Assembly (NCBI RefSeq): GCF_002019595.1
Contig: NZ_KV917369.1
Coordinates: 3,550,624-3,614,623 of the forward strand
Reading direction: 5' to 3'
From: Priestia abyssalis
GTDB lineage: Bacteria > Bacillota > Bacilli > Bacillales > Bacillaceae_H
Length of the DNA stretch: 64,000 nucleotides
In this document: positions 23,716-32,578 of the stretch, piece by piece
Layout: each line of letters begins with the position of its first letter
Position numbering within the stretch: position 1 is the first letter of the stretch
Notes under the pieces: generated by a model
Told to the model about the DNA's origin: nothing
What the model saw: only the letters and a program-made list of their open reading frames with translations
Databases searched by the model: none
Made by a program: the position numbers and the translations under genes

Positions 23716-25089
23716 ACTTTCAATAATCTTTCTCGCGGTATTTTCACCATTTTGGATGCAATCCGGAATGCCGACTCCGTAATACGAACAACCGGCGAGC
23801 ATGATTCCCGGATATGCTGCCGCAAGCTGGTGTTCAATCGTTTCAACAATTTTTGGGTGGGTAATGAGATAATTCGGCATGCTCTCCGGCCAATTTGTTA
23901 CTTCACTGGCAATCGGCTCAAGTTTAATGCCAAGGCTTTTGTTAATATCGTCAAGCGCAACTTCAAGCAGTTCTTCTTCGGTCATTTTTTGTAATGCGTC
24001 AAAGAATGGATGGCTGCTTTTATAAAACAGCCTGACGAGCAAGTTTCTCGTTTCTGACGTATGCTCCCACTTTCGGCTTGTCCACGTGCAGGCATTACAT
24101 GACAATTCATCGTTGTTTGCCGTGATAAATCCGGTTCCGTCTGCCGGAAGGGAGCTGTCCGGAACGTCAAAGCCCACATATACGCTGATCAGTGAGCTGT
24201 TTTTCAAACCAGTGAACTCTTTTTTGAGCTCTTCGTCATCGAATAATGCTTCCGCAGCGTTATGAGGAATACTAAGTACAACATAATCCGCTTCAATCGT
24301 TTCATAATTGTTGAAAGACACGTGATAACGATCCCCCGCTTTTTCGATTTTGCTTGCCTTTACCCCCTTTAAAATTTCCGCTTCCTCAAGCTTTTCTTCG
24401 AAGGCATCAACTAGTGTACCTAAGCCGTTTTGGAAAGAAAGGAACTTCTTGCCGCTTTGGAACTTTTCCTTGTTTGCCTCAAACCCCCTTATGATGCTGC
24501 CGTATTCATTTTTATACTCGAGCACATTCGGAAGGGTCTTAGCAATCGTCAAGTCGCTCAGTTCCCCTGAATATACACCGGAAAGCACCGGGGCGATTTG
24601 TTTTTCTACCAATTCTTTTCCTAGGAAATGCTCCAGGAATGCTCCGATGGAATCGTTTTTCGTAAACGTTTCATTTTTCGTGTAAAAATCTTTCAGCGCC
24701 TCCACTTTTCCGTCAGCAGAGACGAGAGTGCTTTTTGCCAATGATTCCACACTTGCCGGAATTCCAAATACGGAATCAGCAGGAATGGCCTTTAATTCTC
24801 CGTCTGTATAAATAAACGATCGGCCTGTGGCATTGTAAACGACTTCATTCTCTAACCCGAGTTCTTCGATGAATGTCATGCCGTTTGCTTTCCGGGCTAC
24901 CATCGAATCGGCCCCTGCCTCCATCACGAAGCCGCTTTCTTTTACCGTACGAATTTTTCCGCCGAGTTCGGCTGACGCTTCAGCAAGGATTAGTCTCACA
25001 TCTGCTCCATTCGCTTTTTTCCATTTATGTAATTCATACATGGCAGATAATCCGGTAATACCGCCGCCAATTACTAAAACTGTTTTCAT
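23710..25089 (-). CDS. hemY: Coproporphyrinogen III / protoporphyrinogen oxidase HemY (CgoX)
   Basis: 459 residues. The FAD-binding dinucleotide fold opens the protein: TVLVIGGGITGLSAMYEL (GxGxxG), then the GG doublet LGGKIRTVKESGF and EAGADSMVARK, the conserved substrate-side motif. FQNGLGTLVDAF and the C-terminal FAD motif PGIMLAGCSYYGVGIPDCI are also conserved. In Firmicutes this water-soluble enzyme oxidises coproporphyrinogen III to coproporphyrin III, the step before iron insertion by HemH. It is separated here from hemE and hemH, with which it usually forms an operon. Length is normal (B. subtilis about 470). Confidence 0.95.
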   Translation of the reverse strand: MKTVLVIGGGITGLSAMYELHKWKKANGADVRLILAEASAELGGKIRTVKESGFVMEAGADSMVARKANGMTFIEELGLENEVVYNATGRSFIYTDGELKAIPADSVFGIPASVESLAKSTLVSADGKVEALKDFYTKNETFTKNDSIGAFLEHFLGKELVEKQIAPVLSGVYSGELSDLTIAKTLPNVLEYKNEYGSIIRGFEANKEKFQSGKKFLSFQNGLGTLVDAFEEKLEEAEILKGVKASKIEKAGDRYHVSFNNYETIEADYVVLSIPHNAAEALFDDEELKKEFTGLKNSSLISVYVGFDVPDSSLPADGTGFITANNDELSCNACTWTSRKWEHTSETRNLLVRLFYKSSHPFFDALQKMTEEELLEVALDDINKSLGIKLEPIASEVTNWPESMPNYLITHPKIVETIEHQLAAAYPGIMLAGCSYYGVGIPDCIQNGENTARKIIESL

Positions 25090-25204
25090 TTATGGACACC
25101 TCTGTTTATCTTCCATTTTCGTTCACTTAAAGTGTACCACATTGATCCATGGAGTCAGTGCTTTTTATCACATTACACATGTTTGCCCGCGCCCGAAATC
25201 AAAA

Positions 25205-25243
25205 AAGCTGCCGATTGGGTCTATCAATACCGTTCGGCAGCTT
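25205..25243 (-). terminator. Terminator of the DsbA-like gene
   Basis: AAGCTGCCG / CGGCAGCTT arms; on the minus strand a T6 tract follows the hairpin. Confidence 0.85.
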
Positions 25244-25296
25244 GTGCTTATAAAATGATGGTCATATTTTAGCTTTCTGCATGACTGGATTCATCA

Positions 25297-25989
25297 CTAC
25301 TTCTTTTCTTTTGCCGCTTCTTCTACCATCTCTTTAAAATCTTCCATGGTATTGCCTTCGAACTGTTTGCCATTGATAAAGATGGTCGGTGTGCCTGTCA
25401 CTCCCAGTTTTTCTACATAAGACATATCTTGATCCCAGGCATCTTTAGCACGATCCTCTTGAAATGCTTTTACTGCCTTTTCTGCTTCCTCGTCGCTGAC
25501 AACTTCTCTTAATGTCTCTTCAAGGAACGAGTCTGTAAAAACATCCATTGTTTCATATTTGGTGTCTTCCGGCTGTTTCTTGTATAAAAGCTCATGGAAT
25601 TTCCAGAATGAATCATTTCCGAGTTCTTGATAGACCGCTTCCGCAAATTGGGCTGAACGAATGGAATCGATATTGATGAATGAATAATTCATGAAATAAA
25701 ACTTAGCTTTACCTGTTTCAATGAACTCCTTCTCGATTAAAGGAAAGAAGGATTCATTGAAATTTTTACAAACCGGACATTTGTAATCACCGAACTCGAC
25801 GATTTGAACAGGAGCCGATTCCTCTCCCAAGTAAGGCTGGCCTTCATACTCAATAGCTGCCTCTTTTTCCGGCACCTTTGCCAGAAAGATTAAACCAAGT
25901 ACACATACACTAAATAAGCCAACTACCCAAAAAATCCATTTCGAAGATTGATTGGAGGTCGATGCTGTTTTTTTCTTCGACTTTGCCAC
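25297..25989 (-). CDS. DsbA-family thiol-disulfide oxidoreductase (BdbD-like)
   Basis: 230 residues from a GTG (GAGG 8 bp upstream). N-terminal basic segment and a membrane anchor (WIFWVVGLFSVCVLGLIFLA, about 18-37), so the domain faces the cell exterior. The thioredoxin-like domain starts near 50: VQIVEFGDYKCPVCKNF contains the active-site CPVC, followed by the helical insertion, then the cis-proline motif GVTGTPTIFINGK. It would introduce or shuffle disulfides in exported proteins. No BdbC-type membrane partner is adjacent. The doxX gene upstream is co-oriented, and a BlaI-type operator lies before doxX. Confidence 0.92.
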   Translation of the reverse strand: MAKSKKKTASTSNQSSKWIFWVVGLFSVCVLGLIFLAKVPEKEAAIEYEGQPYLGEESAPVQIVEFGDYKCPVCKNFNESFFPLIEKEFIETGKAKFYFMNYSFINIDSIRSAQFAEAVYQELGNDSFWKFHELLYKKQPEDTKYETMDVFTDSFLEETLREVVSDEEAEKAVKAFQEDRAKDAWDQDMSYVEKLGVTGTPTIFINGKQFEGNTMEDFKEMVEEAAKEKK

Positions 25990-26058
25990 GTGTTCAACCT
26001 CTTTCTTTTTTTATCATCCTTTTTCGATCAGCTGGACTCTAATCGGGCACTTTGAAAA

Positions 26059-26463
26059 TCATGCACTGTGTTTTTCAGCTTCACGGTTTCCAAGTACATT
26101 GCCAATTGAAAGAAACTGGTTGTCACTTACTAAAAGATGCGCAGACATAGCAAGCAGCGCCAAGTCCAATTCATATCCGCCAGCAAAACCGCTTTTCAGC
26201 TTTACCATAAAAATCGCCCCCACCATAATGACGGCAAATGCCCCTGCAATGATTCTTGTCCCGAAACCAAGCATTAGAAGAATTCCGCCGATCAGTTCAA
26301 TTCCCCCTACCGCATAGGCTAAAAAACCGGGTATTCCGACGCTATCGAAAAAGCCCGCCGTGTTTTCAATGCCGCCTTGAAATTTTGCAAGACCATGCAC
26401 GAAAAAAGTTAAACCTAATACTAAACGAATGATAAAAGACCCTAGTTCTGCGTTTTTCACCAT
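26059..26463 (-). CDS. DoxX-family membrane protein
   Basis: 134 residues, ATG behind AGGAGGAG. Four TM helices. DoxX hallmarks are IIRLVLGLTFFVHGLAKFQGG in helix 1, VGIPGFLAYAVGGIELIGGILLMLGF, then RIIAGAFAVIMVGAIFMVK and the final LALLAMSAHLLVS. DoxX proteins take part in membrane redox processes in several bacteria, often with thiol oxidoreductases. Here the next gene downstream encodes a DsbA-like enzyme. A perfect BlaI-type dyad at 26522-26536 lies 58 bp upstream. Confidence 0.9.
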   Translation of the reverse strand: MVKNAELGSFIIRLVLGLTFFVHGLAKFQGGIENTAGFFDSVGIPGFLAYAVGGIELIGGILLMLGFGTRIIAGAFAVIMVGAIFMVKLKSGFAGGYELDLALLAMSAHLLVSDNQFLSIGNVLGNREAEKHSA

Positions 26464-26521
26464 TATAATCTCCTCCTCTAAAATAGGTTGTGTTTGATTT
26501 GTGATGAGACATCTATTTTAA

Positions 26522-26536
26522 ACTACATTATGTAGT
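26522..26536. promoter_or_regulatory. BlaI/MecI-type operator upstream of doxX
   Basis: ACTACATTATGTAGT is a perfect dyad with the TACTACA..TGTAGTA core recognised by BlaI/MecI repressors. It sits between the BlaR1-like gene and doxX and is the expected target of the BlaI protein at 27407-27820. Confidence 0.65.
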
Positions 26537-26554
26537 GTAATTCACTAAAAAAAA

Positions 26555-27403
26555 TTAGAGCAGTGCAAGGATAAATAAGACACACAACATAAAAAACACA
26601 TAGATGGATGTGATCGTCAACATAATTGGAAGCTTTAAAGGAAATTCCGTCAGCGGATCAAGTATATATTTGATTCTATAGTTAACGGACGTATCTGCAA
26701 ACGAAACATAGGAAAAAGGCAGATTAGCTTGCCTTCCCGTTTTCAGCATTTTTAATAAGGCGCTGCCCAGGTCCCTTGATGAACCGAGCTTATCGATTGC
26801 GTAGTGATCCGCCAAAACTTCTCTTACAATTTTATACTTTTTGTGAAACCACTTTAAAATCGGAATATACCACATAATCGATGCGAAAAGGGATAACAAA
26901 AATATTTTTAAAGGATCTCGATGTATTTTATGATGCAGCTCGTGATAAACGACTGCCTCCAGCTCATTTTCATCCAACAAATTCAAAAGGCCCGTTGAAA
27001 GAATGATTTTTGGATTCAAAAATCCCATCGTAACAGCGATTGGGGCAGGACAAGAAATGACGGTGAAATCTCGCTTTCCCTTACTGTACATATCGTTCAG
27101 TTCCCTCGTTAGCTGTGCATCTTCGTACAGAAGGAACTTTTTATAAGTATTGCGGGCTGTAAAAAGCTGTTTTCCAATCTTCCATACCGATAAAAGCACC
27201 GTGTAAAAAACGAGAGCATCCAGCATATATTCAACTGAAGTGAGTCCAAGAGATTTTGCTGCACTATGGCATACTTCGATAAGATTGAAGGTTAAATCCC
27301 AGCCCATCAACACATAAAGCGTATAAATCCCCATTTGAAAAAGAATCGTTCCTGCTATCAACGTACACGCTGTAAAAATCATTTTTGATTGATTTTTTGA
27401 CAT
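26555..27403 (-). CDS. M56-family (BlaR1/MecR1-like) membrane metallopeptidase
   Basis: 282 residues with TM helices near both ends. The zinc-protease motif HELHH is in EAVVYHELHHKIHRDPLKIF (about 155-170), and VREVLADHYAIDKLGS supplies the third zinc ligand region. The extracellular penicillin-binding sensor domain of true BlaR1 is missing, so this is a short M56 protease of the kind paired with BlaI repressors outside beta-lactamase systems. It lies 3 bp after blaI. Expected role: cleave or inactivate the BlaI repressor on an unknown membrane or redox signal. Confidence 0.88.
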   Translation of the reverse strand: MSKNQSKMIFTACTLIAGTILFQMGIYTLYVLMGWDLTFNLIEVCHSAAKSLGLTSVEYMLDALVFYTVLLSVWKIGKQLFTARNTYKKFLLYEDAQLTRELNDMYSKGKRDFTVISCPAPIAVTMGFLNPKIILSTGLLNLLDENELEAVVYHELHHKIHRDPLKIFLLSLFASIMWYIPILKWFHKKYKIVREVLADHYAIDKLGSSRDLGSALLKMLKTGRQANLPFSYVSFADTSVNYRIKYILDPLTEFPLKLPIMLTITSIYVFFMLCVLFILALL

Positions 27404-27406
27404 GTA

Positions 27407-27820
27407 TTATCTTTCCTTTTTTAATTCTTTTATTTTTTGCTCCAGCTTTTCAATAAGCCCTTGATCCACGTCTTCTAAAGCATCCAACATATGCGTCACA
27501 ACAAGAGAACCGAATTCATCGATGAGCTCGTGAGTCAATTCTTTTGATTGTGTGTCAAAAAACTCCTCTTTTGAAAGGATAGGCCGATATAAAGAAGTCC
27601 TGCCTTCTGCTCTTTTTTGCAGCACCCCTTTTTCCACCAGGCGATTCATGACGGTCATGACGGTATTGAAATTCACGGCTTTCTCTCTCTCTAGAGCCTG
27701 TTGAACATCTTTAATGGCCATTTCCTCACCATCCCACAAAACGGTCATGATCTTGGCTTCAAGCGGACCGAAAAAACGGTTTAAACCTTTCTCGTTAAAC
27801 TTGAATTTTTGTATTCTCAT
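27407..27820 (-). CDS. BlaI/MecI/CopY-family repressor
   Basis: 137 residues from the ATG at 27820 (GAGGTG 10 bp upstream); the frame continues 17 codons into the operator hairpin without support. Winged helix: GPLEAKIMTVLWDGEEMAIK, FNTVMTVMNRLVEKGVLQK, RAEGRTSLYRPILSKEEF. The C-terminal helices that dimerise follow, and the S-K-E-E region is near the usual cleavage site. Tight spacing with the M56 protease defines a repressor-protease pair. Likely targets are its own promoter (27825-27861) and doxX (26522-26536). Confidence 0.92.
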   Translation of the reverse strand: MRIQKFKFNEKGLNRFFGPLEAKIMTVLWDGEEMAIKDVQQALEREKAVNFNTVMTVMNRLVEKGVLQKRAEGRTSLYRPILSKEEFFDTQSKELTHELIDEFGSLVVTHMLDALEDVDQGLIEKLEQKIKELKKER

Positions 27821-27824
27821 CGCA

Positions 27825-27861
27825 GAACACCTCACACTACCTATTGTAGTGTGAGGTGTTC
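27825..27861. promoter_or_regulatory. Long dyad upstream of blaI (operator and/or terminator)
   Basis: Perfect 16-bp arms (GAACACCTCACACTAC and its complement) around CTATT. The inner CACTAC..GTAGTG resembles the BlaI core. It fills the gap between the LysR stop (27875) and the blaI ATG, so it could both end the LysR transcript and bind BlaI. Confidence 0.6.
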
Positions 27862-27874
27862 CTTTCGTCAAGCG

Positions 27875-28738
27875 TCATCCTGCTTCCTTGATCATATTAA
27901 TAAACGTTTTGACAAGGGGTGATTGGTTTTTTGTGCGCCAGGAGACACCCATCGAAGCGACAGGAAGCTGATTATTTAGATTCAAGTATACCACCTCTTG
28001 AGTATGCAAATTCATGGCCGATTGAGGAACGACTGCGATTCCCAATCCGGCGGACACCAACCCGATGACCGTTTGGAATTCGAGGGCTTCTTGCTGAATG
28101 ATTGGATTGCATAATTCCAGAATCTCCTGATAAAGACCGGCCCATGTTTTGGGAGACAGCATCACAAACGGGTATGGGCGAAGATCGGCAAGCGAGACGT
28201 TTTTTCTTTCCAATAAAGGGTGCTGTTTCGGAACGGCCAGCACGCAAGGCGAAATAGACACAATTTCCGTACATAACATCTCGTCGTCAACAGGAGGTCT
28301 TAGAACTCCTACATCGATTTCCTCTTGACGCAATGCTTCGATTTGCGCGGGTGTGGACATTTCGTGAAGATGTACTTGCACATTAGGATACGAACGGCGA
28401 AACTCCCGCAAAACGGCAGGAAGAATATCATACGTGGCAGATCCTACAAATCCGACCCTCAATATTCCGATTTCGCCGTGGTGGGTACGTTTGGTGTTTT
28501 CGACCGCACGATCAAGCTGATCCAATATTTTATGAACCTCATCGCGAAAGACTTTTCCTGCATCTGTTAATTCCACATGCCGGTTATTTCGATAAAAAAG
28601 CGGAACCTCTAATTCTTTCTCTAGATTTTGAATTTGCAAGCTTAACGGAGGCTGCGTAATTCGAAGACGTTCTGCAGCACGACTGAAATTCAACTCCTCG
28701 GCTACGGTAAGAAAATAATGCAATTGGCGAAGCTCCAT
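27875..28738 (-). CDS. LysR-family regulator, divergent from the bicupin gene
   Basis: 287 residues. HTH: LHYFLTVAEELNFSRAAERL, RITQPPLSLQIQNLEKELEV. The PPLS in the recognition helix is typical of the BenM/CatM/AlsR branch. Effector domain: ILRVGFVGSATYDILPAVLR, DVGVLRPPV, VSAGLGIAVVPQSA. Divergent from the cupin gene with about 120 bp between the start codons, so it probably activates that gene in response to an aromatic or organic acid. The gene ends next to the BlaI operator. Confidence 0.9.
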   Translation of the reverse strand: MELRQLHYFLTVAEELNFSRAAERLRITQPPLSLQIQNLEKELEVPLFYRNNRHVELTDAGKVFRDEVHKILDQLDRAVENTKRTHHGEIGILRVGFVGSATYDILPAVLREFRRSYPNVQVHLHEMSTPAQIEALRQEEIDVGVLRPPVDDEMLCTEIVSISPCVLAVPKQHPLLERKNVSLADLRPYPFVMLSPKTWAGLYQEILELCNPIIQQEALEFQTVIGLVSAGLGIAVVPQSAMNLHTQEVVYLNLNNQLPVASMGVSWRTKNQSPLVKTFINMIKEAG

Positions 28739-28857
28739 CCTTCATTCCCTCCTAATCAGTTATACATAAAACATATCATAATAATATAAATTATATATTT
28801 TACAGACCTCTTCCAGCAAGATAAGATAAGGTCATAAAGATGACTGGAGGTTTTGAT

Positions 28858-29829
28858 ATGTCGACAACTGCACAACGAGGACAATTATCTGTTGGAATTG
28901 TAAATGAAAACTGGACCGGAGATGCCCGTTTTTACGAATATACGACTGCGGCGGATCCAATTGGAAGCGGAATCATCAGTTCTATACCGGCTAAGGAATT
29001 TGAGCCTGAACTTTATAACTCAGGTGAAACTCGTATCGTCACATTGAATCTTTCGAACGAGTTGAGAACGGAATATCCAGCAACAAGCCCGTCCCTTCTT
29101 GCCCATTTCATCCGTATTAATGAAGGCGATTCCATCAATACAAAACCAAACGCGACGAGCGAGTTATACTACATCATTTCAGGCGCCGGCACTACAGAAG
29201 TGAACGGCAAAACGATCAACTGGAAAAAAGGCGATTTCTTGACGCTTCCATCCGGATCTGTCAGCTGCCACACCGCGACGGAAGATGCAGCAATTTACTA
29301 TATTCTTGATACCCCTCTTCTTAACTATTTAGGAGCGGAAGCGACGGAAGCACGCTTCAAACCCACTCTTTTTACAGCGGAACAAGCGGAAGCAAAGTTG
29401 AATGAAGTGGCGAATGCTCCGGATGCCCATTTAAAAAATCGGATCTCGATTCTATTAAACAATGAAAAATTTGATCAAACATTAACGATTACACATGTAC
29501 TATGGGCCATGTTCGGGATCGTTCCGGTAGGGTCCAATCAGGCTCCTCACAGCCATAAATCAGTAGCACTTGACTTTGTTGCCTATGCAGCGCCTGGAAC
29601 GTATACGCTCGTTGGAGATAAAATCAATCCGGAGACACAAGAAATCATTGACCCGATTCGCATCGACTGGGTGACAGGAAAAGCTTTCGTCACTCCTCCA
29701 GGATTATGGCATTCCCACCACAATGAATCCGGGGAGCCGGCATTCATTATCCCGATCCAAGATGCAGGTCTGCAAACGTACCTTCGTACATTGGACATTC
29801 AATTTACTCATTACGAAGAACAAGAATAG
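28858..29829 (+). CDS. Bicupin domain protein (gentisate-dioxygenase-like)
   Basis: 323 residues from the ATG at 28858, behind CTGGAGG; an in-frame ATG 18 bp earlier overlaps the SD. Two cupin barrels are visible. The first (about 85-150) has TSELYYIISGAGTTEVNG and WKKGDFLTLPSGSVSCH; the second (about 200-310) has SNQAPHSHKSVALDFVAY and FVTPPGLWHSHHNESGEP. The second barrel has H-S-H and H-S-H-H, enough histidines for an Fe(II) or Mn site. The overall layout resembles gentisate 1,2-dioxygenase and related oxidoreductases. The divergent LysR supports a catabolic role. The substrate is not determinable. Confidence 0.75.
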   Translation: MSTTAQRGQLSVGIVNENWTGDARFYEYTTAADPIGSGIISSIPAKEFEPELYNSGETRIVTLNLSNELRTEYPATSPSLLAHFIRINEGDSINTKPNATSELYYIISGAGTTEVNGKTINWKKGDFLTLPSGSVSCHTATEDAAIYYILDTPLLNYLGAEATEARFKPTLFTAEQAEAKLNEVANAPDAHLKNRISILLNNEKFDQTLTITHVLWAMFGIVPVGSNQAPHSHKSVALDFVAYAAPGTYTLVGDKINPETQEIIDPIRIDWVTGKAFVTPPGLWHSHHNESGEPAFIIPIQDAGLQTYLRTLDIQFTHYEEQE

Positions 29830-29830
29830 G

Positions 29831-29944
29831 AAAGCGGAGGCGACTGTTTAACCTTGAGAGGCGTTAGAGCTTCTGGCCGGGAAACCGCTTTTTGGTTTCA
29901 TGGTCAGAAGTGGAACGACCGAAAGGTTAGGAGCCGCAGCTAGA
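29831..29944 (+). ncRNA. Structured 3'-UTR repeat, family R3, copy 2
   Basis: Starts two bases after the bicupin stop with AAAGCGGAGGCGACTGTTT and ends TTAGGAGCCGCAGCTAGA. The outer stem is now TAACCTT / AAGGTTA and an inner stem CTTCTG / CAGAAG. The same positions pair in copy 1 with other bases. Confidence 0.65.
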
Positions 29945-29997
29945 CACCTCTAAATAAAGGAGAGGAATGGAAGCTTTATTCACCCTCCCCCACACAA

Positions 29998-30055
29998 AAA
30001 ATGGACCGTCACTCAAACCCCTTCCTCCTATCGGGTTTACATGGCGGTCCATTTT
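29998..30055. terminator. Hairpin between bicupin and yuzB
   Basis: AAAATGGACCG / CGGTCCATTTT arms around about 36 nt. It fits a terminator for the bicupin transcript, placed 20 bp before the yuzB start. Confidence 0.65.
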
Positions 30056-30074
30056 CATGAAAGGAAGAATGAAA

Positions 30075-30305
30075 ATGAGAGCGGCAAAATTTTGTGAACG
30101 GAACGTGAAAGTAACGGAGGCCGGCAAAGCTGCAGACATTCTCCGCCGGGATTATGAGGATGAAGTGGAAGTTTGTGTCGTCGATTGCTTCAGACGATGT
30201 TTGGAATGCAGAGTGAAACCATTTTCCCGCATTCAACTAACAACCGTTGAAGCAGGAGATGCCGACTCCCTCATCCAAAAAATTCTGCAAGCCATTGGAA
30301 AGTAA
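30075..30305 (+). CDS. yuzB: YuzB-family protein (DUF1450)
   Basis: 76 residues from the ATG at 30075 (AAAGGA 9 bp upstream); an ATG two codons earlier is also possible. A cysteine-containing pattern is characteristic: KFCERNVKVT at the start, then VEVCVVDCFRRCLECRVKPF, and a final helix DADSLIQKILQAIGK. The C-x3-C-x3-C-x2-C spacing suggests a metal or redox site, but no function is established that I know of. Normal length. A broken MFS gene follows. Confidence 0.85.
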   Translation: MRAAKFCERNVKVTEAGKAADILRRDYEDEVEVCVVDCFRRCLECRVKPFSRIQLTTVEAGDADSLIQKILQAIGK

Positions 30306-30383
30306 ACAGAGTGAAGGTGATACCGAATCGAGAATAGAATATATGAGTACATACATTAGAAACGCAAAAGGAGTAATTTTACG

Positions 30384-31001
30384 ATTTCGAAAAACTCTAT
30401 CACTCATGCACAAACTTCTTCTCGTCTCGGAATGTGGGTGCTCATCTTAGGCATTATCTTTGCCGCCGCGAACTTACGAGCTCCCCTTACATCTGTAGGA
30501 CCTGTCATTGAAACGATTCGCCGGGATATGGGGATGAGCAATACGGCAGCCGAGATGTTGACGACTTTGCCCCTGCTGGCATTTGCTCTTTTCTCACCCT
30601 TTGCTCCTAAAATCGCCCGTCGTTTTGGGTTGGAATATACTTTATTTGGAGCCTTGCTTTTACTTGAATCCGGAATTATGCTTCGTTCCGTGCCGTTTAT
30701 CCAGACACTATTTATCGGTACCGCTTTACTCGGTACCGCGATTGCTATATGCAACGTCCTTTTACCGGGATTGATTAAACGGGAATTTTCCAGCCAAGTC
30801 GGAATCATGACGGGCGTCTACGCTGTTTCAATGAATATGTGGGCAGCCATTGCCTCAGGGATTAGTATTCCCATTACCCAAGGATTAGGCTTTGGATGGC
30901 GAGGCGCTCTCGTTTGCTGGGTGCTTCTTTCGATCGTTTCGATTGTATTTTGGATTCCCAGGCTGCGTCTTCCCCATCAGCCGGCAGCGATCAGTATGTG
31001 A
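30384..31001 (+). pseudogene. Truncated MFS transporter (CynX/NimT family)
   Basis: The frame encodes only the N-terminal half of a cyanate/nitroimidazole-type MFS transporter: LGIIFAAANLRAPLTSVGPV is the family signature, followed by KIARRFGLEYTLFG and GIMTGVYAVSMNMWAAIASG. It stops at 31001 after five to six TM helices, where about 400 residues are normal. The first ATG (30432) has no ribosome site. Homologous-looking sequence begins 16 codons earlier, at an ATT (30384) spaced 10 bp from AAAGGAG, as if the original ATG had mutated. Start and end both look damaged. Confidence 0.7.
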
Positions 31002-31060
31002 CCGACCTTGAGAGTAAGGAAAAATCTAGTTCTGCATAACAACTATATTTATTGCATGGA

Positions 31061-31093
31061 AAACCTCGAATTCTATAAGATTCGAGGTTTTTG
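31061..31093 (+). terminator. Rho-independent terminator
   Basis: AAAACCTCGAAT / ATTCGAGGTTTT arms around TCTATAAG with a T5 tail. Between here and 31382 I see only a weak promoter (TTGATC ... TAAAAT near 31121-31151) for kbl. Confidence 0.85.
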
Positions 31094-31382
31094 AATTACC
31101 TGTTGCTTTTTGTTCAAATTGATCTCGTTGTATTTTGTCGAATAAAATCGGATTTTTTTGTCCGCTCAATATGGACAATTCTGAATTTTTCTATTATCAT
31201 AATTGTTGTAATTGTTAGTACAAAAGGATTTCATCCACTTCTTCGTGTGTTTATGGGGAGGACACATGTATTTTTAGAAAAAGGGGCGAAATTCAACATT
31301 CTTAAAAGCAATGCTGAAGAATAGGGATAAATCATTACAAAATCCTGCATTTATTCCAACCATCAATGAGGGGGTATATGAA

Positions 31383-32573
31383 ATGTCAAGTGAAACATTA
31401 AATCAATTTTTGAAAGAAAATTTGAATGATTTAAAAGAAAAAGGACTTTACAACGTGATTGATCCGGTAGAAGGTCCAAATGGTTCGATGATCACCATTG
31501 CAGGCAGAGAGTTAATTAATTTATCATCCAATAACTATTTAGGCTTAGCGACAGATCAAAGATTAATAGAGGCTTGTTTAGAAGCAACGAAAACATATGG
31601 TGTTGGAGCCGGTGCCGTCCGTACGATCAACGGAACGTTAGCTATTCATGTCAAATTAGAAGAAAAGCTTGCTGAATTTAAACATACAGAAGCAGCCATT
31701 GCTTATCAATCGGGATTTAATTGTAATATGGCAGCCATTTCAGCAGTGATGGATAAACACGATGCCATTCTTTCAGATGAACTGAATCATGCTTCAATCA
31801 TTGATGGATGCCGATTATCTAAAGCAAAGATTATTCGCTATAACCATTCCGACATGGAAGATTTGCGAACACAAGCACGTAAAGCAAAAGAGTCCGGATT
31901 GTATAACAAAATCATGATTATTACCGATGGAGTGTTCTCAATGGATGGGGATATTGCCAAGCTTCCTGAAATTGTGGAGATTGCCGAAGAGTTTGATTTA
32001 ATTACATATGTTGATGATGCACATGGTTCCGGTGTATTAGGTAATGGTGCGGGAACGGTAAAACACTTTGGGTTATCAGACAAAGTGGATTTCCAAATTG
32101 GAACATTATCCAAAGCCATCGGTGTTGTAGGAGGCTATGTAGCAGGAAAGAAAGATTTAATCGATTGGTTAAAAGTAAGAAGCCGTCCGTTTTTATTTTC
32201 AACGGCTGTCACACCGGGAGCAGTTGCAGCTTGTATAGAAGCCATTGATATTTTGATGAACAGCTCAGAGCTTCAAAATAAGCTGTGGGAAAACAGTGAT
32301 TACTTGAAAAAGGGCCTAACAGAATTGGGATTTAATATTGGAGAGAGCGAAACACCGATTACACCTTGCATTATAGGAGATGAAGCTAAAACGCAGCAAT
32401 TCAGTAAGCGGCTGAACGAAGAAGGTGTGTATGCTAAATCGATCGTATTCCCTACCGTTCCAAAAGGAACAGGAAGAGTGCGGAATATGCCGACAGCTGC
32501 TCATACAAAGGAAATGCTGGATCGTGCATTAGCCATTTATGAAAAAGTTGGAAAAGAAATGTCGATTATTTAA
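31383..32573 (+). CDS. kbl: Glycine C-acetyltransferase (2-amino-3-ketobutyrate CoA ligase)
   Basis: 396 residues from the ATG at 31383 (GAGGGGG 9 bp upstream), the usual length for Kbl; the frame runs 24 codons further upstream without support. Class II alpha-oxoamine synthase motifs are present: [57 protein letters not shown], and the PLP lysine in [16 protein letters not shown]. It cleaves 2-amino-3-ketobutyrate with CoA to glycine and acetyl-CoA, directly after the Tdh step. The tdh gene follows, and the threonine transporter sstT lies beyond. Confidence 0.93.
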   Translation: MSSETLNQFLKENLNDLKEKGLYNVIDPVEGPNGSMITIAGRELINLSSNNYLGLATDQRLIEACLEATKTYGVGAGAVRTINGTLAIHVKLEEKLAEFKHTEAAIAYQSGFNCNMAAISAVMDKHDAILSDELNHASIIDGCRLSKAKIIRYNHSDMEDLRTQARKAKESGLYNKIMIITDGVFSMDGDIAKLPEIVEIAEEFDLITYVDDAHGSGVLGNGAGTVKHFGLSDKVDFQIGTLSKAIGVVGGYVAGKKDLIDWLKVRSRPFLFSTAVTPGAVAACIEAIDILMNSSELQNKLWENSDYLKKGLTELGFNIGESETPITPCIIGDEAKTQQFSKRLNEEGVYAKSIVFPTVPKGTGRVRNMPTAAHTKEMLDRALAIYEKVGKEMSII

Positions 32574-32578
32574 GTGTG

